In this document: positions 1 through 7,232 of the stretch, in pieces
Layout: each line of letters starts with the position of its first letter
Numbering within the stretch: position 1 is the stretch's first letter
Source: Clostridiales bacterium
GTDB taxonomy: Bacteria; Bacillota; Clostridia; Christensenellales; Christensenellaceae
Direction: 5' to 3'
Length of the DNA stretch: 50,241 nucleotides
Assembly (NCBI GenBank): GCA_015056045.1
Contig: SVGZ01000016.1
Span: 1 to 50,241, forward strand
Position numbers and translations under genes: made by a program
Notes under the pieces: generated by a model
The model's input: only the letters and a program-made list of their open reading frames with translations
Databases searched by the model: none
Told to the model about the DNA's origin: nothing

Positions 1-376
1 CCGTAAAGTTTTCAAAACAGAAGTCTTCTTTTTTGATCTCTCCGTTTAAGCTGTAGATTTTCAGATATTTTCTGCCGGAAGCATACGCAAGAAGCGTTTC
101 ATCCTGATCGATAAAATAGAATTCACCGTCATAATCTTTGCCAATGATTTCGGGAAAAAGATCGATTTCCCTTTGGTAAATTCCTTCATTTTCGGAAGCT
201 AACAATTGATAAACTCTTCCATCGGATATTTCGACGGTTTCCTTTGCGGAATTGCGTTTGAGGGAGATTGATTTTTGAGGCTGTATAACAACTTCATCAG
301 AGATTTCAGCGACCGGTTTCATTTGGCAAGAGAAAAGAAAACACAGCGCCATCAAAATTATCAGCAGCTTTTTCAT
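1..376 (-). CDS. lipoprotein, 3' end outside the window
   Basis: A minus-strand reading frame opens with ATG at 376 behind a good AAGGAG site and stays open to the window edge, giving 125 codons. The product starts MKKLLIILMALCFLFSC, a short signal peptide with lipobox LFSC, so it should be lipid-anchored on the outer face of the membrane. The visible mature part is polar and has segments such as FIDQDETLLAYASG and YLKIYSLNGEI, which suggest beta-strand repeats of a propeller-like fold; that is inference. An extended -10 (TGCTATGAT read on the minus strand) lies near 396-404. No family is recognised and the C-terminus is not in the window. Confidence 0.75.
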   Translation of the reverse strand, partial: MKKLLIILMALCFLFSCQMKPVAEISDEVVIQPQKSISLKRNSAKETVEISDGRVYQLLASENEGIYQREIDLFPEIIGKDYDGEFYFIDQDETLLAYASGRKYLKIYSLNGEIKKEDFCFENFT

Positions 377-448
377 TTTTAACTCCTTTTTCTTTATCAT
401 AGCATAACCCCCAAAAGTAAACATTTAATTTTATTTTCAATTTTTGCG

Positions 449-457
449 TGCTATAAT
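449..457 (+). promoter_or_regulatory. extended -10 promoter directly at a start codon
   Basis: TGC-TATAAT sits at 449-457, only six bases before the ATG at 464. A start of transcription about seven bases after the -10 falls on or next to the ATG, and there is no Shine-Dalgarno sequence. This suggests a leaderless transcript. No good -35 is visible, which fits an extended -10 promoter. Confidence 0.5.
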
Positions 458-463
458 AAAAAC

Positions 464-1303
464 ATGAAAACAAAACGAATGAAAGAACTTTCTAGGAAAA
501 TCTGTTATCCGCATCCGCTTCTTTTGTTCTTCCTTGTCCTGATCTCAACGGCAGGGCTTGTTTTTGTGTTTGCAAACGGGCTCGTTGAAAGCGCAGCCGC
601 TTATATACTCTATCCGCTTTCCGCCTATACACTAACAGCGCTCATTTTCCATGCGGTTCGTTTTTTCCGGTTTTCGCTCAAAGAAAAACTGAACGATTTT
701 TCTTTTTACCAAAAATATCGGAATGATCCGCTATTCCGCAGCAGCATCAGCCTGAGCGTGACGCTTGCGGTCAATACGCTTTATTTGCTGTATAAAACGC
801 TGCTTTCCGTTCTTTACAGCTCGGCATGGTTCTTTGCATCGGCGCTGTATTACCTCATTTTAAGCCTTACGCGCCTGCTCCTTTTGAAAAACGCAAAGAA
901 AACGGCTGCCGAACAGCAAAAGACGATCCGACTGATCGGTGTGCTGCTGATGTTCCTTACGATCGTCAGCTCTGCCTTCGGCTATTATGCGATCTTTTTT
1001 GACCGGAACCTGACTTATCCCGGTCACATGATCTATACGGCGGCGGCATTCTGTTTTTACAACCTGATCTCTGCGGTCAGCGCCAACCTGAAAAAAGGCA
1101 AAGACCAAGTTAGCTCCGCAAGCAAAAAGATCTCGCTTGCTTCTGCACTCGTTTCGCTCTATTCGCTGCAGTCGGCTATGCTGGCGGCTTTTGGAAACGA
1201 TGCGGCCTTTGCAGACCTGATGAACAGCATCACGGGGCTTGCGGTTTTGCTGCTGATCATCTTGCTTTCCGTTTTTATGATTTGCAATGCAAACAAGGAA
1301 TGA
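464..1303 (+). CDS. polytopic membrane protein of unknown function
   Basis: The 279-residue product is very hydrophobic, with about seven or eight predicted membrane segments (roughly residues 17-40, 43-68, 93-115, 120-142, 153-176, 190-210, 225-245 and 255-276). It has a basic N-terminus and short polar loops. No catalytic or transport motif is recognised. It is transcribed divergently from the lipoprotein at 1-376 and stands alone before a bidirectional terminator. The ATG lies just after a TATAAT box with no ribosome binding site, and the next in-frame ATG (479) has none either, so leaderless translation is possible. A transporter subunit or stress membrane protein are both possible; nothing here decides. 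Confidence 0.7.
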   Translation: MKTKRMKELSRKICYPHPLLLFFLVLISTAGLVFVFANGLVESAAAYILYPLSAYTLTALIFHAVRFFRFSLKEKLNDFSFYQKYRNDPLFRSSISLSVTLAVNTLYLLYKTLLSVLYSSAWFFASALYYLILSLTRLLLLKNAKKTAAEQQKTIRLIGVLLMFLTIVSSAFGYYAIFFDRNLTYPGHMIYTAAAFCFYNLISAVSANLKKGKDQVSSASKKISLASALVSLYSLQSAMLAAFGNDAAFADLMNSITGLAVLLLIILLSVFMICNANKE

Positions 1304-1309
1304 GAATAA

Positions 1310-1345
1310 AAATCCACCGGTTTGACCGATGGATTTGTTTTTTAT
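1310..1345. terminator. bidirectional intrinsic terminator
   Basis: A 12-bp stem with one mismatch (1310-1321 with 1325-1336) has a T-rich tract on its right and an A-rich tract on its left. It separates the convergent genes ending at 1303 and 1342. Confidence 0.8.
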
Positions 1346-2295
1346 TTCAGAATATATCTGCAGGGATTGCCAAGAACGCAATCGATCGCATTCTGTACGG
1401 ACATCATGCCCATATTGGAAACGGCTTCGCCCGTATGTGCGCCTGTATGCGGCGTAAAGACGACACGCGGAAGACCCTTTAAGGGGCTTTCCAAAAGCGG
1501 TTCTTCTTCAAAAGCATCAAGGCCCATGCCGCCAAGCTTACCGGCTTTCAACGCTTCCGCAGCGGCAGCTTCATCGATCAGTCCGCCTCTTGCGGTATTG
1601 ATGATGATCGCGCCCTGTTTCATTTCTGCAATGCGTTCTTTGCTGATCATATGCTTTGTCGCCGGAGTCAGCGGAACGTGCAGGGAAACGACGTCTGCTT
1701 TTTTTAAGAGTTCATCTAAATCACAGCGTTCGATGCCGTTCTTTTCCGCAAAAACTTCATCGAAATAGGGATCGTATGCGGAAACTTCCATTTCAAAGGC
1801 TTTTGCACGAACAGCGAGCTTTTTACCGATCGCACCCATGCCGATGATGCCAAGTCGTTTACCAGCAAGTTCGATGCCTTCGTTGCGGGGCCATTCGCCT
1901 TTTTCAACAGCCATATGCAGTTTCGGGATGTTCCTTGCCGCACAGAGCATCAGCGAAAATGCGAGTTCGCAGACAGCCGTTGCGTTTGCACCGGGCGTAT
2001 TGGTTACGAGGATACCCTTCTTTTTGCAGGCTTCGAGGTCTACACGGTCAACGCCTGCGCCGTATCGGGAAATGACCTTGACGGATTCGGGCATTTTTTC
2101 AATGACATCGGCGGTGATATAGTCAACACCGGCGATATAGGCATCGCAGCCCTGCAGCCTTTCGATGATCTCATCACCTTTGAGCGGTACACCGAGGTCG
2201 TTATAGACGATCTCATCAAAATATTTGCCGAGAAGCTCCCTTGCGGCAGCATTCTGCGGTTTTCCGAAAGAAGTCGGCGTTACAAGAACTTTCAT
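1342..2295 (-). CDS. D-isomer-specific 2-hydroxyacid dehydrogenase
   Basis: A 317-residue NAD(P)-dependent dehydrogenase of the phosphoglycerate-dehydrogenase-like family, interconverting a 2-keto acid and a D-2-hydroxy acid. The nucleotide-binding motif GMGAIG is at 152-157. The catalytic set is present: Arg in NTARGG (about 236), Glu in DAFEEEP (263-265) and His in TPHTGAHT (283). There is no ACT regulatory domain, so it is shorter than most SerA proteins and is probably not the main serine enzyme. It is the last gene of a four-gene minus-strand block (lactonase-like, shikimate-dehydrogenase-like, cupin isomerase, this gene). It follows the cupin gene by 12 bases with its own TAAGGAG site. 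The physiological substrate is unknown; a sugar-derived 2-keto acid is a reasonable guess from context. Confidence 0.9.
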   Translation of the reverse strand: MKVLVTPTSFGKPQNAAARELLGKYFDEIVYNDLGVPLKGDEIIERLQGCDAYIAGVDYITADVIEKMPESVKVISRYGAGVDRVDLEACKKKGILVTNTPGANATAVCELAFSLMLCAARNIPKLHMAVEKGEWPRNEGIELAGKRLGIIGMGAIGKKLAVRAKAFEMEVSAYDPYFDEVFAEKNGIERCDLDELLKKADVVSLHVPLTPATKHMISKERIAEMKQGAIIINTARGGLIDEAAAAEALKAGKLGGMGLDAFEEEPLLESPLKGLPRVVFTPHTGAHTGEAVSNMGMMSVQNAIDCVLGNPCRYILK

Positions 2296-2307
2296 AACGG
2301 TTTCTCC

Positions 2308-2910
2308 TTATTTCCAGTTCGGGTTATCGATGATCGTGGGCTTGCCATCGCGCTCTACCAAGAGTTTGCGGTAGCCTTTTTCTTCGATCGAGCCATAGTT
2401 ATGGCCGGCATCGGCACGGTAGACGAAGAACGTGATGAGCTGTTCATCGGGGCTGACGTTGATGCTTCTGTGTGCATAGCGCTTCGGAACGTAAACAGCT
2501 TCGCCTGCTTTTAATTCGTGTGCAGACCAATCGCCTTCGGGATTCTCGAGGAGCATATAGCCATGACCTTTTAAGCAGTAATAGACTTCGCCTGTTTCAA
2601 GGATCGTATGGAAATGGCCTTTTGTGAAGTAATATTCATCGCCGACTTTGCCGGGGTTTAAGATCGAGCAGCCAAAGGAAAGGTCGCCTTCTGTTTCCGG
2701 AAGCGGAAGACCATGGAATTCATAGACGATCGGGTCATCTGTTTCGAGCATTTTTTCAAAAGCAGCTTCGTCGGCAAACATTCCCTTCATCTGGGAAAGG
2801 CTTCTCTTGCCGGTGTCGACTGTTTTCGATAAACCCGTATTCATATCAAAATCGATCGTGCAGCCGCGGATAAAATCCAGAGCTTCTTTTGAAATATTGA
2901 ATCCTGCCAT
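2308..2910 (-). CDS. cupin-type glucose-6-phosphate isomerase family protein
   Basis: A 200-residue single-domain cupin of the archaeal-type phosphoglucose isomerase family (GPI, unrelated to classical PGI). The metal site is visible: H99 and H101 in GHFHT, E108 in GEVYY, and H147 in KRYAHRS. Family members interconvert glucose-6-phosphate and fructose-6-phosphate with a divalent metal. In this block, next to a shikimate-dehydrogenase-like enzyme and a lactonase-like hydrolase, it may isomerise another phosphorylated or oxidised sugar. It lies 11 bases downstream of the preceding gene with an AAGGAG site. The family call is firm; the substrate is inferred only. Confidence 0.85.
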   Translation of the reverse strand: MAGFNISKEALDFIRGCTIDFDMNTGLSKTVDTGKRSLSQMKGMFADEAAFEKMLETDDPIVYEFHGLPLPETEGDLSFGCSILNPGKVGDEYYFTKGHFHTILETGEVYYCLKGHGYMLLENPEGDWSAHELKAGEAVYVPKRYAHRSINVSPDEQLITFFVYRADAGHNYGSIEEKGYRKLLVERDGKPTIIDNPNWK

Positions 2911-2921
2911 GATGATTCTCC

Positions 2922-3869
2922 TTATCTGTTGTTGTGTTTAGCGGCGATACGGCTCATTTCTTTTAATCTTTCGCCGAGAATTTCGATATGGAAGACTTCT
3001 GCGATGACCTGCGTCCAACCGAAAATGAAATACATCCAGCCATCTTCGACCTGTACACCGCGGTTTTCGATCTGCCATTCAGCCTGATGCTGGAAGAGCC
3101 TGTCTCCACGGTAGTTGATTTCCCAGGCGATCGCCTTTTCCGGGAAAACGGCATCGTTTGTGAGCGGCGAACCGGGTCTGTCTTTGCCGAGGCCTGTTGC
3201 GTTGATGATGAGGCTGCCCTTGCCCATTGTTGCGAGAACGGCATCATTCTGTATTGCTTCGGGCGTCAGGTAATATTCTGTCGGGATGTTTGCCGGGTTC
3301 ATTTTGCTGTTGATCTCTTCGATTGCAGTGAGTCTCGGCTGGCTGCGGTTGCAGATGACGATCTTTTTCGGGTCATTGCCTTTGCCGGCATTGCGCATAT
3401 AGTAGGAGCACATCGAGATCGCACTGCCGCCTGCACCCATGATCATAACGCCTGCTTCGGGGTTTTCTTTCCAATAGTTTTCGGGAACGAACTCTTCCAT
3501 TGCCATACCGCAGGTGATCGGGTCCTTTGCATGACCGCAGAGTTTGCCATCGAGCTTGGAGATCGAAGAAAGCTCGCCGAACTGCAGTGCATAGGGATCG
3601 AGATAATCGAACATATCTTTTGCAGCTTCGTAAAGGTCAAGCTTATGCGTTGTAACGAGTGCGCCCATGGAAAGCGGATCGTTTTTGATAAAATCGACAA
3701 CTTCCCTGTAAACTTCGGGCTTTTCATGGATGGCGATATCGATGCCCTTCATAACGGCATTGATGCCAAGTGCTTCCGCCCAATCCGGGAAGACCTTCAT
3801 AATAGAAGAAGAGCCTGTCGTAACGCCGATGAAATACATGGTCGGCTGTGTTGCTTTTGTGAGCTGCAT
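2922..3869 (-). CDS. shikimate dehydrogenase-like oxidoreductase
   Basis: A 315-residue relative of shikimate/quinate dehydrogenase (AroE superfamily). It has the N-terminal substrate domain with GALVTTHK, whose K76 matches the catalytic Lys. The Asp partner is D116 in HAKDPITC. The Rossmann motif GAGGSA (145-150) and INATGLG in the C-terminal domain are also present. It is longer than typical AroE (270-290 residues), and the N-terminal substrate motif GVTTGSSSIMKVFP departs from the usual HSxSPxxHN pattern. No other aromatic biosynthesis gene is nearby. It more likely oxidises or reduces a different polyol or sugar-acid ring in a catabolic pathway; that is inference. Confidence 0.8.
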   Translation of the reverse strand: MQLTKATQPTMYFIGVTTGSSSIMKVFPDWAEALGINAVMKGIDIAIHEKPEVYREVVDFIKNDPLSMGALVTTHKLDLYEAAKDMFDYLDPYALQFGELSSISKLDGKLCGHAKDPITCGMAMEEFVPENYWKENPEAGVMIMGAGGSAISMCSYYMRNAGKGNDPKKIVICNRSQPRLTAIEEINSKMNPANIPTEYYLTPEAIQNDAVLATMGKGSLIINATGLGKDRPGSPLTNDAVFPEKAIAWEINYRGDRLFQHQAEWQIENRGVQVEDGWMYFIFGWTQVIAEVFHIEILGERLKEMSRIAAKHNNR

Positions 3870-3900
3870 AGTTTTCCTCCGAGTGATATTTTAACTGAAT

Positions 3901-4842
3901 TTATTTGAAAGATAAGGCTGATGCCGGGTTAATTTTGCAGATCTGTTCCGTTTCAAAACCGCGTTCGGAAAGCGTTTTGATAAAGCTCTGCAGGATGAAA
4001 TCAAGGCCCATATCCGCACCGTAGCTCCGGAGCCTTGCACGGGTCGTATCAAGACCAAAGAGAAGATTTTTTTCAAAGCCTTTTTTTACCATATTGGCAA
4101 TTATGGCGATCTCTTCTTCTTCGGAAAGGTATTTCAGGCGGTTGATGCTGTCATAACAGAGATAAGCGCCCATCGATGCCAGTTTTTCATGGAGAGAAAG
4201 GTCTCCGTTTGTGCGGTCAAGATGGCAGATGATGATACGGTTTGCCCCGATGCCCATTTCAGCAAAGAAACGGATCATTTTTTCGATATCGGTGTTCTTT
4301 TCCGTATGGATGAGGACAGGTGCGCCTGTTTTCTTTGCGGCGAGAGCTGCTGCGGTAAAGAAGCGGAGATAGGTTTCATCTTCAAATGCGCCTTTGTCGT
4401 ATGCGGCTTTGACGATGCCTGCCCGTATATTTGTACGGATACCGTTTTCACCAAGCATACCCTCTTCGATTTCGGAAGCAAAGACTTCTGCAAGTTCTTC
4501 CACGCCAAGCGAAGCAAGGGAATCATTTTCCCAGAATTCTTTTTTATGGAAGCCCGTTACCGCAACGATATGCACGCCGCTTTTTTCAGAAAGACGCTGC
4601 AGAACCTCCGGGCATCTTCCGCAGTTGATGGGCTGTGCATCGACGATCGCCGAACCGCCCGCTTTTTTATAATCGAGCAATTCCGCAAGAGATTTTTCCT
4701 CATCATCTATGAGAAGCGCAGGGTTCACAGCAAAAGAAGGACCTTTTCTGAGCCAAATATGTTCGTGACATTGTGTATGCCCGATCTCATTTGCCAAAAT
4801 ATCGCCTCTGACTGTTCTGATGATCTTTTTGTCTTCCTGCAT
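3901..4842 (-). CDS. phosphotriesterase-family metal hydrolase, probable lactonase
   Basis: A 313-residue amidohydrolase-superfamily protein of the phosphotriesterase/Php family. The full binuclear metal site is visible: H26 and H28 (CHEHIW), bridging K145 (AGIVKAAYD), H179 (VLIHTEK), H207 (IICHLDRT) and D265 (FGLDTTRA). Related bacterial enzymes act on lactones, including phosphorylated sugar lactones, so lactone hydrolysis is the best guess. The ATG at 4842 was chosen because AAAGGTG stands eight bases upstream; an in-frame GTG at 4851 lies on that site. It is first in the four-gene block and carries the only clear promoter. It is cytoplasmic, with no signal peptide. Confidence 0.85.
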   Translation of the reverse strand: MQEDKKIIRTVRGDILANEIGHTQCHEHIWLRKGPSFAVNPALLIDDEEKSLAELLDYKKAGGSAIVDAQPINCGRCPEVLQRLSEKSGVHIVAVTGFHKKEFWENDSLASLGVEELAEVFASEIEEGMLGENGIRTNIRAGIVKAAYDKGAFEDETYLRFFTAAALAAKKTGAPVLIHTEKNTDIEKMIRFFAEMGIGANRIIICHLDRTNGDLSLHEKLASMGAYLCYDSINRLKYLSEEEEIAIIANMVKKGFEKNLLFGLDTTRARLRSYGADMGLDFILQSFIKTLSERGFETEQICKINPASALSFK

Positions 4843-4873
4843 AGCGCACACCTTTTCCTATTTTATACAATTT

Positions 4874-4902
4874 ATTTTATCTCTTTTATGGATTTTTTTC
4901 AA
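4874..4902 (-). promoter_or_regulatory. promoter of the lactonase-like operon
   Basis: Read on the minus strand, TTGAAA (4897-4902), a 17-base spacer and TAAAAT (4874-4879) form a vegetative-type promoter about 30 bases before the start at 4842. No operator-like dyad was seen beside it. Confidence 0.6.
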
Positions 4903-4908
4903 TGCCAA

Positions 4909-4940
4909 GTAAAAAAACAGCGGCAAAAAGCGCTGTTTTT
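4909..4940 (-). terminator. intrinsic terminator of the M23 lipoprotein gene
   Basis: A 10-bp stem (4913-4922 with 4931-4940) is followed on the minus strand by a run of T. It lies just past the stop at 4949 and isolates the downstream operon. Confidence 0.85.
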
Positions 4941-4948
4941 CGGGATTC

Positions 4949-6028
4949 TTATGCTTCTTTTTTGACTCTGCCGGCATCCCACGCTTCTTTTAAGTACGGG
5001 AATGTATGCAGATGTCTTGCATCGTTTAGAATAACGGTGAGGTGCAGATGGTTGACGGAGCTGTTGCCCGTATTGCCGACATAGCCAACGACATCGCCTG
5101 TTTTGACACGATCGCCGACTTTGAGGAAATCCGTGATTTTGACCATATGGCAATACATATATTCATGGCCGTCATCATCGCGCGTATAGACGCAGTTTCC
5201 GGCAAGTGTTCCTGTGCCGATATAGATGACGGTTGCATCTGTGCAGGAATAGATCTCTGTACCTTCAGGTGCGGAAATATCCGTTCCTAAGTGACGGCGC
5301 TTGCCCTTATCTCTGTCCGCAAACCATGTGTCGCGGAAACGGGTATATTTTGGCAGCGGGAAGAGCCACTCGAGATCAAGTTTTTCCTGTGAACCGTCGA
5401 GCCTGTTGCCGTCCGCATCGTAGACCGTCAGCATATAGCCATAACGGACGCGGAGATTCAGATATTTTTCCATATCGTCGCCGGAAAGACCGGAGAAAAG
5501 CGCCTGATTATCGGAAAAATCGAAGTGCAGGATGACTTTTTCTTCGCCGATAAAGAAGCTGTGCGGAAGCATATCCATGCTGAAATTTTCCATCTGTGCA
5601 AGATGCGGAGACATGGACATCATCATAAAGCCCGAAAGCCCGAAAACTTCTGTCTGCATATCGAAGCCCTGCTGCATTGCCGCAAGCGAAGCTGCTGCTT
5701 TCAGTTCCGTTTCGAATTTCGTTTTCAATTCCTCAAAAAACGCCGTATTTGCCGCAAGAACGGTATAATCCTTATCCGCAAATTCTATGGATGCTTCGAG
5801 GAAAGAAAAATCGACGAGCGCATTAAAGCGATTTTTGAAAGCAATTTCGTTAAAGCTCACAGGTTCGGGTTCTGCGACAATGGGAGGTTCGGGCGTTGGC
5901 ACGGGAGTCTGAACGGGAGTCGGTACAGGCGTCGCAACAGATGTACTGAGCGCTTCCTCTTTTCCTGCGCAGCCGAAAGCGGATACCAATAATATTAAAA
6001 CGCAAAGGATTGCAAAGAATTTTCTCAT
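4949..6028 (-). CDS. M23 (LytM) peptidase lipoprotein
   Basis: A 359-residue exported protein with signal peptide and lipobox SAFGC (Cys20). A Pro-Thr rich linker (about 33-57) follows, then a middle domain of unknown fold and a C-terminal LytM domain (about 240-335). The zinc and catalytic residues are present: H246 and D250 (RHLGTD), H294 (YCHM), and H327 and H329 (HLHL). Such proteins cut peptidoglycan cross-links or act as its regulators, and the intact site suggests activity. The ATG has no clear Shine-Dalgarno and begins about 15 bases after the terminator hairpin of the gene upstream. It is not obviously related to the catabolic genes around it. Confidence 0.88.
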   Translation of the reverse strand: MRKFFAILCVLILLVSAFGCAGKEEALSTSVATPVPTPVQTPVPTPEPPIVAEPEPVSFNEIAFKNRFNALVDFSFLEASIEFADKDYTVLAANTAFFEELKTKFETELKAAASLAAMQQGFDMQTEVFGLSGFMMMSMSPHLAQMENFSMDMLPHSFFIGEEKVILHFDFSDNQALFSGLSGDDMEKYLNLRVRYGYMLTVYDADGNRLDGSQEKLDLEWLFPLPKYTRFRDTWFADRDKGKRRHLGTDISAPEGTEIYSCTDATVIYIGTGTLAGNCVYTRDDDGHEYMYCHMVKITDFLKVGDRVKTGDVVGYVGNTGNSSVNHLHLTVILNDARHLHTFPYLKEAWDAGRVKKEA

Positions 6029-6030
6029 AT

Positions 6031-6063
6031 CAAAAACATTTAAGGCGCCGAATAATCGGCGCC
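6031..6063 (-). terminator. intrinsic terminator after the aldo/keto reductase genes
   Basis: A perfect 8-bp G+C-rich stem (6044-6051 with 6056-6063, loop ATAA) is followed on the minus strand by a T-rich stretch. It sits between the stop at 6086 and the start at 6028. Confidence 0.8.
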
Positions 6064-6085
6064 CTATTTTTAACCTTTCAGGGAT

Positions 6086-7222
6086 TTAGCCGAAATATTT
6101 GTTTACTTCTTCTAATTTTTCGCGGATCTTGATGCTCTGCGGGCATTTTGTTTCGCAGAGACCGCATTTTTGGCAAAGGGAAGCATCCCTCGGGTCATCG
6201 CCGAGTTTGCCTGTGCGCTGATTATAAGCGCCCTTGCCTCTTTCGTAATTTGTGATGGAAGCTTCGATATAGGCTTCGAAGCACTGCGGAATATCAACGC
6301 CGAAGGGACAGGGCATGCAGTAACCGCAGCCTGTGCAGCCGACCGGAACCTGACTGCGGAAAATTTCCGCAACTTTTTCAAGATTTGCTTTTTCGGAAAC
6401 AGAGAGGTTGCCGACGCCGTATTTGGAAGCCGTTGCGATATTCTGTGTGACTTCGTCCATCGTCTTCATACCTGAAAGAACGCAGGTAACTTCGGGTCTG
6501 TCGAGGACGAAACGGAGTGCCATTTCTGCGGGTGTGGTGTCTTTGCCGATGAGTGCGAGCTTTTCTTCATCCTGAATATCTGCCAGAAGACCACCGCGGA
6601 TCGGTTCCATGATCATGACGCCAAGACCTTTTTTCGCAGCATATTCGAGGCCTTCCGTACCTGCCTGCATACGCGTATCGAGGTAATTATACTGGATTTG
6701 AGTGAAATCCCAGTCATAGGCATTGATGATCTCTTCGAACTGCTTTTCATTGGAATGGCTCGAGAAACCGACATAGCGGACTTTATCAGATTTACGGATC
6801 TTTTCCAAAAATTCGAGCAGACCGAGCTTGCGCAGACGGTCAAAGGCTTCGTATGTCTGGAAACCGTGCATCAGGAAGAAATCGATATAACCGCCATCCA
6901 ATCTTTCGATCATGGTGTTAAAGATCTTATCAAAATCTGTGGCATCGTTGATGAAACCCGGGGGCATTTTTGTCGCAATTTTGACCTTATCACGAACGGG
7001 CTTCAAAGCCTTTGCCATGAAAGCTTCCGCCTTCTGACCGAGGTAGATATAGGCGCCGTCAAAATAATTGACGCCGTTTTCATAAGCTGTACGGACGAGT
7101 TTTTCCGCAATGGCATAATCTACTTCTGAGTTTGTCCTGTCTCCGGTCATGGGAAGGCGCATAACACCATAACCCAATGCGGAGATCTCTTCGCCTGTCT
7201 TAGGAAGTTTTCTGTATAACAT
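6086..7222 (-). CDS. aldo/keto reductase with C-terminal Fe-S domain (copy 2)
   Basis: A 378-residue aldo/keto reductase. The catalytic tetrad is visible: D55 and Y60 (DGAYIY), K85 (IATKMP) and H119 (FFLMHG). The C-terminal 90 residues carry two cysteine clusters, CTGCGYCMPC and CQKCGLCETKCP, typical of [4Fe-4S] ferredoxin-like tails. The start at 7222 is preceded by AAGGAG; the frame stays open further upstream, but only inside the neighbouring gene. It is a tandem paralogue of the gene at 7233-8360, ten bases away, and last of a three-gene operon with an enolase-superfamily dehydratase. Reduction or oxidation of a sugar or sugar-acid carbonyl, linked to ferredoxin, is likely; the substrate is unknown. 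Confidence 0.88.
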   Translation of the reverse strand: MLYRKLPKTGEEISALGYGVMRLPMTGDRTNSEVDYAIAEKLVRTAYENGVNYFDGAYIYLGQKAEAFMAKALKPVRDKVKIATKMPPGFINDATDFDKIFNTMIERLDGGYIDFFLMHGFQTYEAFDRLRKLGLLEFLEKIRKSDKVRYVGFSSHSNEKQFEEIINAYDWDFTQIQYNYLDTRMQAGTEGLEYAAKKGLGVMIMEPIRGGLLADIQDEEKLALIGKDTTPAEMALRFVLDRPEVTCVLSGMKTMDEVTQNIATASKYGVGNLSVSEKANLEKVAEIFRSQVPVGCTGCGYCMPCPFGVDIPQCFEAYIEASITNYERGKGAYNQRTGKLGDDPRDASLCQKCGLCETKCPQSIKIREKLEEVNKYFG

Positions 7223-7232
7223 TCTGTTCTCC

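Noticed and set aside
860-1381. A 173-codon frame antisense to the membrane protein gene
   Set aside because: It overlaps completely with a better-supported gene, is rich in Arg/Gln/Asp as antisense frames are, has no SD, and runs through a terminator.
2988-3908. A 306-codon plus-strand frame over the shikimate-dehydrogenase-like gene
   Set aside because: Shadow frame: Cys/Ile/Phe-rich composition, no SD, no motifs. The minus-strand gene has clear family motifs.
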